Assembly: GCA_002733385.1 (NCBI GenBank) | Contig: NVVO01000014.1 | Span: 34,416-52,249, forward strand | Origin: Robiginitomaculum sp. | GTDB taxonomy: Bacteria > Pseudomonadota > Alphaproteobacteria > Caulobacterales > Maricaulaceae | Direction: 5' to 3' | Length of the DNA: 17,834 nucleotides | Shown: in pieces, positions 6,894 to 14,343 of the stretch | Position numbering within the stretch: the stretch's first letter is position 1 | Layout of the letters: each line of letters starts with the position of its first letter | Made by a program: the position numbers and the translations under genes | Notes under the pieces: generated by a model | Database searches by the model: none | What the model saw: only the letters and a program-made list of their open reading frames with translations | Told to the model about the DNA's origin: nothing

Positions 6894-8417
6894 ATGCCCG
6901 AAAAAATTCTACCCGATTTAACGCCAAGACACGAAGATATTGATATTATGCGCGAGGGCCTGGAAAAGCCCTGGTTGCTACCTAACCTTGCCTATGAATA
7001 CTCTAAAAAACATTATTCTGGCGCGGTGCTCCCGCCTTATGAACACCTCTCATTGCCAATGACGGACGCCCAGCTTAATAAACGTTGGGCGGGCTTGGTG
7101 GCTCAGGACAAAGAAAAACGAACAAGACAATTGACCGGACAGCTGGCACCTCAACAAAAAAACTCTACGTTTCAATCACCATTAGGTAAGTCATTAAGCG
7201 AAATTATGCGCCCCAAAAGCAAGGTTCGCGGCTCGGTTGTTTTTATTCACCATGCTTATTACCATTTCTACCATCTTGCCAGTGCGCTTCGAGACCGCGG
7301 CTGGAATGCTTGGTGCGTATCTACAGAAGACCCAAAAAGTGGAAACGCGCCATACTATCACGGGGAAGATTTAAATTTATGGCATGATGATTTCAATGTT
7401 CGTTTGGAATTACAGCGTGAGTTATTTCATGTCGTATCACAGTATTTTGACATGATACATTTTCATGGCGATGCTCGGTTTTCCATTTTTGATGGCCTAC
7501 TTTGCTCTAATAGCGAAAGAGACGGCATTGGCTGGGACTTTCTTGAACTGAAGGCTAGAGGGGTTAAAATCGGTCACTCCATGAGTGGCTGCCTAACCGG
7601 GCAAAGAAAAAGTGTGTTTAATATAGTAAGTAGTGGTGTTTGCGATAAATGCGTCTGGCAAAATCGTCCTGATGTTTGTTCTGAGGCGGCACAATTTCAT
7701 TCCGGGGAACGCATCAAGTTGATTTGCGATCTCAACGCACTTGAGGTCGATTGGCCGGGTGACACTTCTCGCCATACCGAAAATTGTTTTTATGACCCAC
7801 TGACCTATTGCTTTAGTGAGCGCCTATGGAGGCCCGACATTAAAATCCCCGATCATATAGAACGCTTTGCCCACAAGCCTGGTGAGGTTTTGGTTTTCCA
7901 TGCAGTAGGCAACATAAAAGACCGGCAAACACAAACCAGAAGTCTTAAAGGTACCCCCGCCATTTTAGCTGCTATTGAACGCTTGAGAGAGGAAGGGCAT
8001 AAAGTTAAACTAATATTTAAAACCGGCGTGCCTTCCAAAGATATGCGGTTTTATCAAATTCAAGCAGATATCATTGTCGATCAGATCAATTACGGTCGGT
8101 ACGGCGCCACAGCGCGTGAAACCATGGCGCTTGGCATTCCTACGATTTGCCGGTTGAACCCGGAACAGCCAAACGGCGTTAAACCTTCATTGGCACTGAA
8201 TGAATGTCCGTTGGTTGATGCCAGTGAAGAGACGGTTTATGAAGTGCTAAAAGACCTAGTGCTTAACCCGGAGAAAAGAGAACAAATTGCAAAAGAGGGA
8301 CGGGCTTATGCCATGAAATGGCATTCATCGGCAGCGTGTGCAAAACGTTTCGAGCGGGTGTATGACCGGATGATGGCAGGTCAATATCCGCTGGATGTTG
8401 ACGAAATATATGAATAA
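6894..8417 (+). CDS. GT-B type glycosyltransferase with cysteine cluster
   Basis: 507-residue probable glycosyltransferase. The N-terminal Rossmann-like part begins after about residue 110 (GSVVFIHHAYYHFYHLASAL, then DMIHFHGDARFS); the first 110 residues are an extra, mostly polar region. The C-terminal domain has LVFHAVGNIKDRQ, KLIFKTGVP and the donor-site pattern YGATARETMALGIPTICRL (about 403-421), with Glu409 in the place of the GT-B glutamate. Between the domains is a cysteine cluster, Cys233, CDKC (250 and 253), Cys262 and Cys278, likely a zinc-binding knuckle. Start ATG 6894 has AGGA 9 bp upstream (6881-6884), and a 42-bp gap separates it from the WbqC gene. Its stop overlaps the next ATG (TAATG). 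Donor and acceptor are unknown. Confidence 0.82.
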   Translation: MPEKILPDLTPRHEDIDIMREGLEKPWLLPNLAYEYSKKHYSGAVLPPYEHLSLPMTDAQLNKRWAGLVAQDKEKRTRQLTGQLAPQQKNSTFQSPLGKSLSEIMRPKSKVRGSVVFIHHAYYHFYHLASALRDRGWNAWCVSTEDPKSGNAPYYHGEDLNLWHDDFNVRLELQRELFHVVSQYFDMIHFHGDARFSIFDGLLCSNSERDGIGWDFLELKARGVKIGHSMSGCLTGQRKSVFNIVSSGVCDKCVWQNRPDVCSEAAQFHSGERIKLICDLNALEVDWPGDTSRHTENCFYDPLTYCFSERLWRPDIKIPDHIERFAHKPGEVLVFHAVGNIKDRQTQTRSLKGTPAILAAIERLREEGHKVKLIFKTGVPSKDMRFYQIQADIIVDQINYGRYGATARETMALGIPTICRLNPEQPNGVKPSLALNECPLVDASEETVYEVLKDLVLNPEKREQIAKEGRAYAMKWHSSAACAKRFERVYDRMMAGQYPLDVDEIYE

Positions 8418-9532
8418 TGAGCCTTGATATAGATTGCATTGTTATCGGCGCGGGCGTTATTGGCTTAGCGATTGGTAGAAAAATTGCGGCCAACGGTATG
8501 TCGGTTTACGTGTTGGAAAAAGAAAGTCAAATAGGCACACAAATCAGTTCCAGAAATTCTGAGGTAATCCATGCCGGGATATATTATCCCAAAGGCTCCG
8601 CCAAAGCACAATTGTGTGTACAGGGCCGAGATCAACTCTACGCATATTGCCAAGCTCGCGGCATTGATTATAAAAAATGCGGGAAATTGATTGTTGCGAA
8701 CAATGGTGCTGAGGTCGAAAAACTACAAACTATCAAGGCGGCGGCTCTTGCCAATGGCGTTGATGACTTAATGGATTTGTCGGCAACCCAAATTACCAAA
8801 TTGGAGCCAAACCTATCTGCTAAAGCCGCTCTTTTATCACCTTCAACCGGGATCATTGATTCTCATAGCTTTATGTTGTCTTTAGAGGGAGATTTAGAAA
8901 ATAGTGATGGGCAAGTAGTTCTTCGTTGTCCGGTACGCGATATTTCCATCAACAATATCGGCTTTACCGTGACAATAGATAACTTAGAACAAACCAAAAT
9001 TTCTACCCGCTATGTTATCAATTCAGCAGGTTTAGATGCACAAGCAATTGCCCATAAAACTATCGGTTATGACCCACAATTCATTCCGCCTCTGTATTAT
9101 GTGCCGGGTCGGTATTATACCTTAAGCGGACGGCCAGTATTTAAGCATTTGATTTACCCAGTACCTGAAGACGGCGGGCTAGGTGTTCATGCCACCATTG
9201 ACCTGCAAGGCCAAGTCAAATTTGGCCCCGATGCTAGATGGACGGGCACAATCGACTATTATGTAGCTAGCACTTGCCCCAAACATTATATTGCCGCGAT
9301 AAGAAAATATTATCCCGGTATTGATCCGTCGCGCTTGCATGCGGGTTATGTCGGCGTACGCCCTAAACTTGCAGCGCAAGGGGAGGGCTTTAAGGACTTT
9401 GTCATTCAAACCGAAAACACCCACAACTGCCCGGGGTTAATTCATTTGTTTGGTATCGAATCCCCTGGACTAACCGCTGCATTGGCGATTGCCGAGCATG
9501 TTGGTGATTATATCGTCGCCCCCCAAGCCTAA
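8417..9532 (+). CDS. FAD-dependent oxidoreductase, L-2-hydroxyglutarate oxidase-like
   Basis: 371-residue flavoprotein of the DAO superfamily, closest by eye to the LhgO/L-2-hydroxyglutarate dehydrogenase group. The FAD dinucleotide loop is GAGVIGLA (11-18), with Glu34 in VLEKE for the ribose. The group's signature SSRNSEVIHAGIYYP follows at about 44-58, GLGVHATIDL and KFGPDARW come mid-protein, and FGIESPGLTAALA closes the FAD site near the C-terminus. The family oxidises 2-hydroxy acids or related substrates and passes electrons to quinone or oxygen. Here the gene is the last of a glycan operon, its ATG overlapping the upstream glycosyltransferase stop by one base. That suggests a sugar-acid, hydroxy-acid or amino-acid substituent as substrate rather than housekeeping metabolism; this is inference. 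Full length, no truncation seen. Confidence 0.86.
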   Translation: MSLDIDCIVIGAGVIGLAIGRKIAANGMSVYVLEKESQIGTQISSRNSEVIHAGIYYPKGSAKAQLCVQGRDQLYAYCQARGIDYKKCGKLIVANNGAEVEKLQTIKAAALANGVDDLMDLSATQITKLEPNLSAKAALLSPSTGIIDSHSFMLSLEGDLENSDGQVVLRCPVRDISINNIGFTVTIDNLEQTKISTRYVINSAGLDAQAIAHKTIGYDPQFIPPLYYVPGRYYTLSGRPVFKHLIYPVPEDGGLGVHATIDLQGQVKFGPDARWTGTIDYYVASTCPKHYIAAIRKYYPGIDPSRLHAGYVGVRPKLAAQGEGFKDFVIQTENTHNCPGLIHLFGIESPGLTAALAIAEHVGDYIVAPQA

Positions 9533-9548
9533 ACACAACAACTCTAGG

Positions 9549-10970
9549 CTAGCGAATATTGTCGCGTCCAGAACGTGCCAAATGGTCATCATAAATTTTC
9601 ATAATGTCTTGAGCGTGCAAAAGTAGGGCGCGTTCAATGCGCTGGCGCGGCGGCATGGCGGTTGGCGGCCACCATTCAGGGTGCGTGAGCACATGTAATT
9701 TTTCGTGTTCACCTGATGCGATGACTTCAGGGATGGGTTTATGGCGCCAATAGCCGTTTGAATCTGAACAATAACCATATTCATTACGTAATGTCTTGCC
9801 ATAACAATTGACCATGCCCGCCATGATGTCCTTATCAAAGTCAATCAAATTACCACATGTAGGATCATGGTAACTCATAGCTTCGATCGGTGCGTCAAGG
9901 CTTTGGGACAATAAATCACGCTCTTTAATCATGACGTCTTCGAGCTCGCCCTCGCTCCACTTCTGGTTTTCATAGGCGGACGCATCAAAATGCAGGCCGG
10001 CTTTATGACCCATTTTTAAAATTTCACGAGCTATTTTTTGTGTGTCGAGTTCCAAAATATTATAATAGGGTAATCGCAGTGTAAACATATAGGAAGTGAC
10101 AATTCCAAGATCGTGTTCGATTTTTGCGATTTCATAAGCCTGGTGAATTGAGTGGTCCAGATCATGGCGCCAAATTACATGGCGTCCAGTGCGGCCTTCC
10201 AAATAGGTAGCAAATTTGTAATTCTCTTTAGTTTTGATGAGAAGTTCTCGATATTTGTCCTCGGTAAACTCCGCCCATCGTTTCTGGTCTCTTTTGTATA
10301 CATCTGTTTCGGGTGTCGGTCCTTCATACAAAAACCGATGTCCGTTTAAATCCAGATAAGCATTGTCTGATTGCAGAGCATCAACTACTTCAATTCTGGC
10401 TTCTACAGATAATGGAGAATCGAGAGCTGATATTCGACAGGCACGGGTAATATCCAGTGTGGTGTCCGATAATTCATTCCAGATGTCGGTTGATGGCAAA
10501 ATTTCTTCATTTCGTGAAAGTTTTTTCAAAAGTCGTTTGATAATCACCATGCTGGCTTTTAAAGCCGTTTCTCCAAGGTCTTCAAGGCTTGCAGTTTTGG
10601 CTACAGTCACCATCTCCACATCGATAACCGGGCCTTGAAATCGTTGCTCAGAAACAAAGTGTGCGGTTGCTCCAAAGCTAGATACTCCATCTAACTTAGC
10701 AAGGTTTTTTGCATGTTTTCCGGGGTATTTAGGGGGGGCGAAGTGGAGGTTTATGAAAGTTGATATATGGTTTTTATCACTCAGGATTTGGTTATCGGCA
10801 TCAATATCAAGTGTTATGAGAATTGTCTTTTCTGCACTTGGTTTTTTACTATTAAGCGCTTGTAGAAAATCTCTTTCAGAACAAACCAAAGTAATATCTA
10901 AGGGCCAGGATAAGACTTCCTGTTCAAATTTTGCACTTAGTTGTTTGGCGGAAAGTATAAAAATGAACAT
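9549..10970 (-). CDS. Formyltransferase-like and NodB-like deacetylase fusion protein
   Basis: 473-residue two-domain protein. Residues about 1-220 resemble the fold of sugar/methionyl-tRNA formyltransferases: INLHFAPPKYPG (Asn74, His76) matches the catalytic Asn-x-His loop. FGATAHFVSEQRFQGPVI (99-116) matches the usual ATVHFVDEGLDTGPII, but the catalytic Asp position holds Phe111. IEVVDALQSDNAYLDLNG (193-210) resembles the small C-terminal subdomain of sugar N-formyltransferases. Residues about 260-470 are polysaccharide-deacetylase-like: WRHDLDHS (267-274), GHKAGLHFDA (321-330), SYHDP (366-370) and LTHPEWW (428-434) give a plausible metal and acid/base set. It may remove or swap an N-acyl group on a glycan or lipid-linked sugar. 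The stop lies 16 bp from the convergent oxidase gene, leaving no room for a terminator between them. It is the last gene of the - strand cluster. Confidence 0.78.
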   Translation of the reverse strand: MFIFILSAKQLSAKFEQEVLSWPLDITLVCSERDFLQALNSKKPSAEKTILITLDIDADNQILSDKNHISTFINLHFAPPKYPGKHAKNLAKLDGVSSFGATAHFVSEQRFQGPVIDVEMVTVAKTASLEDLGETALKASMVIIKRLLKKLSRNEEILPSTDIWNELSDTTLDITRACRISALDSPLSVEARIEVVDALQSDNAYLDLNGHRFLYEGPTPETDVYKRDQKRWAEFTEDKYRELLIKTKENYKFATYLEGRTGRHVIWRHDLDHSIHQAYEIAKIEHDLGIVTSYMFTLRLPYYNILELDTQKIAREILKMGHKAGLHFDASAYENQKWSEGELEDVMIKERDLLSQSLDAPIEAMSYHDPTCGNLIDFDKDIMAGMVNCYGKTLRNEYGYCSDSNGYWRHKPIPEVIASGEHEKLHVLTHPEWWPPTAMPPRQRIERALLLHAQDIMKIYDDHLARSGRDNIR

Positions 10971-11051
10971 ATAAATCGTCTTTTAATCAAATGTTAGCGT
11001 CGGAACCGCGTTCTTCAAGAATAATTTAATTTCCAGGTTTGGGCGTTAGGT

Positions 11052-11582
11052 TTATTTTTTTGTAATAAATTCATCTCTTAAAATCGACATAACAATTACA
11101 TTTTGATAAGCGCCATTTATGAAACATGCTTGACGTAACTCCCCCTCAATTGTCATTCCACTTTTTTTATAAGCATGAATAGCCCTTTGATTGTCTGAAA
11201 AGACGTTCAGGTAAACTCTGTTCAAATTAAGGTCATTAAAGGCATGGGTTAATAAAAGAAAAACCGCCTCCGTTCCAAGCCCGGCACCTCTTTTAGTGGC
11301 CTTGCCAATTCGTATTTGCAGTTCTGCATTTTTGTGCAAATGGTCAATGTGTCGTAAAGAGCAAGAACCAATCAAGCTATTGGCTGTAGCTTCAATGATT
11401 GAAAAAATAGCGATATCAGCATTCCGCGTAACCGATGAAAACCATTCATTATGATTTATATCCGATATAGGCGTGTATGTTGCATTATATTGCACCAATT
11501 TTCGATCATTGATCCAACTCTTATATGCCGCAGAATCGCTCTCAGTCAAAGCCCTGAGATGAACTTTCTCTCCAATTATCAT
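11052..11582 (-). CDS. GNAT-family N-acetyltransferase
   Basis: 176-residue GNAT acyltransferase of the RimJ/RimL/PseH-like type, which transfers acetyl (or another acyl) from CoA to an amino group. MIIGEKVHLRALTESD is the typical start. The CoA pyrophosphate loop is KRGAGLGTEA (97-106), and NVFSDNQRAIHAYKKSGM (126-143) is the conserved C-terminal strand-helix. The frame is open up to an ATG at 11615, but ATG 11582 fits the family start and has AGGAGAGGG at 11593-11601, 10 bp upstream. In this setting an amino-sugar nucleotide such as a 4-amino-4,6-dideoxy sugar is a likely substrate, as for PseH-type enzymes; a protein N-terminus remains possible. It is followed by an 81-bp gap to the formyltransferase-deacetylase gene. 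Confidence 0.88.
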   Translation of the reverse strand: MIIGEKVHLRALTESDSAAYKSWINDRKLVQYNATYTPISDINHNEWFSSVTRNADIAIFSIIEATANSLIGSCSLRHIDHLHKNAELQIRIGKATKRGAGLGTEAVFLLLTHAFNDLNLNRVYLNVFSDNQRAIHAYKKSGMTIEGELRQACFINGAYQNVIVMSILRDEFITKK

Positions 11583-11904
11583 GCCGCCTAAACCCTCTCC
11601 TACAACCCTATTCAAACATCAATACCGTCTGTATTACAATTAAAAGCAATATATTAATTCTTAAAACTTGCTTAACCGTTTCGAAAAATTGGGCAAGCTT
11701 TTTTTAGAGGCCATACCCAACGACCAGTTTCGCGAATTTATCACATTTATAGGTTCTGTACTAGATTTGATCTGAGTTCTTCAAACCCTAGGAATCAGTA
11801 TAACAAATCCTCAAGCTGGGCTTTGCCTGCTAAAAGTGCGGATTTAATGCGGTCATGATATGATTTCTCAGGGAACACTCTAGGCAGGCAAAAACACTGT
11901 TAAT
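11583..11904. other. 322-bp intergenic region
   Basis: AT-rich spacer between the methyltransferase and GNAT genes. It holds the GNAT ribosome binding site at 11593-11601 and presumably a promoter for the GNAT and fusion genes. It also holds a protein-like - strand fragment at 11795-11899, listed separately. A weak 5-bp stem with a 21-base loop and a T-run at 11667-11705 points the wrong way to serve any gene here. Confidence 0.5.
11795..11899 (-). pseudogene. Possible C-terminal gene remnant
   Basis: On the - strand, directly after the methyltransferase stop, a 34-codon open frame reads PRVFPEKSYHDRIKSALLAG then KAQLEDLLY and stops at TGA 11795-11797. The composition and helix pattern look like the C-terminus of a real protein, but there is no start codon with a ribosome binding site and no upstream body. 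It may be what remains of a deleted gene. An open frame this short can also arise by chance, and I do not recognise the family. Confidence 0.22.
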
Positions 11905-12792
11905 TTAAATAGGAAGCTTTTTTCCACGCACAGTAATGCCATATTCGTCTTCAAAACTATGGATAACTTCCAGGTTCGCTTCGGTGTACCAATTATGGAC
12001 TTCTTCAATCGTATGCCGTGAGCATGTAGATGGGTGATACCAATCATAGTTTACAACCGTATTGTCGTGATATGACAGTTCAGGGTTCCAGAACGCTTTC
12101 ATAAAGAAATGATATAAGAATCGCTGAATTTTATGCTCCCCCTCCGGAATACCCAACACTGGAATAGCGGGTGTTTTAATTGTAGCATCAATTTCAGAAA
12201 GACGCTTACCCAATTCGGTTATTTGTTCCGCAACCTCCATACCACCTTCATAACTGAGGTTTTTTATTGCATCGCGGACAAAGTCGTCCACGAATTCTCG
12301 TGTGGGCGCTTTTTTACGATAAACATAGATAGCGATTTCACCAGAATCTTGAAGAAGGTTCACCAAATTGTTAAACGCTTTTTTCGGGTTTTCTGTGTGA
12401 TGGAGAACCTCTTGGCAATAAATAAAATCGAATGTGCCCAAATCTTCTAAATCACCAAGCAAATCCTTGTTATGAAAAAAAACATTTGGAACATCGTTCA
12501 GATTTTGCGCAGCCACTTGATCGGCATTTAAATCAATACCAACGATTTCGCTCGCGGCTGGCGTAATTGAAGACAATAATGCCGTGATCCTTCCGTTCCC
12601 ACAACCAGCGTCAAGTATCCGGGACTTTGTTTCCAAATATAGGCCAAGTTCATTAAGAGATGAAAAGCCATTTCTTGAAAGTATCCAGTTTTGGACTTTG
12701 GAATTTTCTGTTAATGTTGACGCAAATGATGCATTAGGTGAGTTTGCCCATTTTTCCCTAAAACTACGCCGAGTTTGTTTTGGGTCGGTCAT
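11905..12792 (-). CDS. Class I SAM-dependent methyltransferase
   Basis: 295-residue methyltransferase with a Rossmann-like SAM domain at about 50-165. Motif I is RILDAGCGNGR (58-68), the acidic ribose contact is VGIDLN (84-89), and motif IV is FDFIYCQEVLHHTENP (121-136). The C-terminal 130 residues are a mixed helical/aromatic cap (FWNPELSYHDNTVVNYDWYH) that probably shapes the acceptor site, as in sugar and ubiquinone-type methyltransferases. A GTG at 12807 is also in frame, but MTDPKQTRRSFREKW from ATG 12792 reads as the natural start; neither has a strong ribosome binding site. It stands alone between 272-bp and 322-bp gaps inside the co-oriented glycan cluster, so O- or N-methylation of a sugar is the best guess. 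Confidence 0.85.
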   Translation of the reverse strand: MTDPKQTRRSFREKWANSPNASFASTLTENSKVQNWILSRNGFSSLNELGLYLETKSRILDAGCGNGRITALLSSITPAASEIVGIDLNADQVAAQNLNDVPNVFFHNKDLLGDLEDLGTFDFIYCQEVLHHTENPKKAFNNLVNLLQDSGEIAIYVYRKKAPTREFVDDFVRDAIKNLSYEGGMEVAEQITELGKRLSEIDATIKTPAIPVLGIPEGEHKIQRFLYHFFMKAFWNPELSYHDNTVVNYDWYHPSTCSRHTIEEVHNWYTEANLEVIHSFEDEYGITVRGKKLPI

Positions 12793-12906
12793 AATATGTA
12801 ATCTCACAAGCTGATGCAGAAATGACCAATCGAGTTAGAAATTTCTGGATTATTAATAATGGCTAAAGTTTTTATCTACCCCATGCCCTGCAACCGCACT
12901 CTTAAA

Positions 12907-12933
12907 ATAATATCCTACGTTTGACAAGTCCAA
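12907..12933 (-). promoter_or_regulatory. Candidate promoter for methyltransferase gene
   Basis: Read on the - strand, TTGGAC (12928-12933) and TATTAT (12907-12912) form a sigma70-like pair with a 15-bp spacer, about 115 bp before the ATG at 12792. The spacer is shorter than the usual 17 bp, so this is only a candidate. The rest of the 12793-13064 gap shows no gene. Confidence 0.2.
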
Positions 12934-13064
12934 TTAATTTCCTACACGATAAGTTTGCCGGTTTTACCGTTGTGAGCGTACCGATGGATGCCCTAGATGT
13001 GTTCTTTCAATAGGTTGTCCATAAGGGGCATGCCGATACATCAATAACAAACTAAATAAATGAT

Positions 13065-14159
13065 TTAAAATTTTGGAACCAAACAAGCAAAAACATTGTC
13101 AGTTGTGTCTGACGCAGCAAATACCTTGCGGTCTTGCGTGTGGAAATATCGATCCAGCAGGGGCAAGAACCATTCGTCATTGGTGTGAAACAAATGGTAA
13201 TCATCCAATGGGCCATCATAATTTGTTATTGGATTGGGTGCGGTTTTAATATTGGCATACCAAATAATGAACTGCCCGTTTTTGGTGAGTACCCTCGCCG
13301 TTTCCTCCAGCGCCCGTTCAACATCAATCACATGGTCAAGCGAAGTGGCGTTTATAACAGTGTCAAAGCTGTTGTCGGCAAATGGGATAAATTCATTAAG
13401 CCCTTTCGTAACGCGAAACCATGGCTCCGCCACCAGATCCAGCGGTTCCAATGCACTAAGATGGTCTGCCGGCAATCCCTGCAAATATACCGGATCTGCA
13501 TAGGGGCCACAGCCAATATCAAGAATATGCCCCCGGCAAAGCAACTTCACATAAGCACGAAATGCACGAGCTTCCCGGGACGTCCATGTGCTACAATTGA
13601 AATTTGGTGCTTCAATATAAGAGGCTTTCGCCGCCGTAAATAATTTCTCCCAAACCGGGTATAAATCAGGCTTGAAATTTTTTAGTTGGTCAAAAACCAT
13701 CTCTGGATCATAGTCTATATTTGTCTCAGGCTGGCTCCTTTCACTACGATTTGGTTTTACAGATAATGCCGAAATCTCAAGCTGGCTAAATTCCAAATCA
13801 TGGCTAAATTGATTTTTGCTGAACTGGGCGCTCAAGTTATCAATACGGGCATTCAGGGTCTGCAAATGCGGTGCCATTTCAATTTTCACGGCGTTCATGG
13901 TTTCGTTTTTTATGAGTGCGGGCAAGCCGTCAATCAGCGTGTTCAAGCTGGCACCCAGTGTAGCTGTTTCTGTTTTTGTCTGGGCCGTCGCTGCTGTTAT
14001 GGGCTCCAGGTTTCGGTAAATTTCTGTGAGTGCGGGGCCAATAATTAGGTTTGGAAGACCGTTTACTGCTGTGCGCAATAACTGTAACTCCACAAGCAGA
14101 TTATGATTCAATTTTTCAATTTTGTTATTGCTCATATTGGAATCTTCCATTTGAGACAT
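13065..14159 (-). CDS. Methyltransferase with N-terminal helical/coiled-coil repeat region
   Basis: 364-residue protein with two parts. Residues about 10-130 are helical and coiled-coil-like and contain a repeated unit: LRTAVNGLPNLI (28-39) and LNTLIDGLPALI (72-83), 44 residues apart, each followed by an amphipathic helix. Residues about 150-364 are a class I SAM methyltransferase: motif I HILDIGCGPYADP (211-223), then FADNSFDTVINATSLDHVID (about 262-281) and the post-motif strand NGQFIIWYANI. ATG 14159 is supported by AGGGGAA about 8 bp upstream. It lies 184 bp downstream of the ABC exporter genes. Methyltransferases with coiled coils are known to cap O-antigen chains (WbdD, whose coiled coil is C-terminal and sets length). 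A similar capping or scaffolding role is inference here. Confidence 0.84.
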   Translation of the reverse strand: MSQMEDSNMSNNKIEKLNHNLLVELQLLRTAVNGLPNLIIGPALTEIYRNLEPITAATAQTKTETATLGASLNTLIDGLPALIKNETMNAVKIEMAPHLQTLNARIDNLSAQFSKNQFSHDLEFSQLEISALSVKPNRSERSQPETNIDYDPEMVFDQLKNFKPDLYPVWEKLFTAAKASYIEAPNFNCSTWTSREARAFRAYVKLLCRGHILDIGCGPYADPVYLQGLPADHLSALEPLDLVAEPWFRVTKGLNEFIPFADNSFDTVINATSLDHVIDVERALEETARVLTKNGQFIIWYANIKTAPNPITNYDGPLDDYHLFHTNDEWFLPLLDRYFHTQDRKVFAASDTTDNVFACLVPKF

Positions 14160-14343
14160 AAAGTTTTCCCCTAAATTTAAAACCCTTTAATATACCCCTA
14201 TAAATAAATTGCATAAGGACAAGCGTGTGCCAAGTGATTGTTTGGTAATTTATCCGTATAGCGTCATTAAATTTAACGATCAACAGGCTTTCAGGCGCAA
14301 AACAATTCCCTCGTTTGACCGTGCGATATAGCATGGCTTTTCT

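Noticed and set aside
11663..11705. Stem CTTGC/GCAAG followed by a T-run, terminator-like on the plus strand
   Set aside because: The stem is only 5 bp with a 21-base loop and a mismatch, and no plus-strand gene lies upstream to be terminated.
12921..12948. Exact TTGACA box on the plus strand
   Set aside because: No acceptable -10 element lies 16-18 bp downstream, and no plus-strand gene follows.
12906..13055. Plus-strand open frame reading FAGFTVVSVPMDALDVFFQ with one in-frame TAG
   Set aside because: It is only 35 codons before a stop, with no start signal or recognised family; a remnant is possible but chance is as likely.
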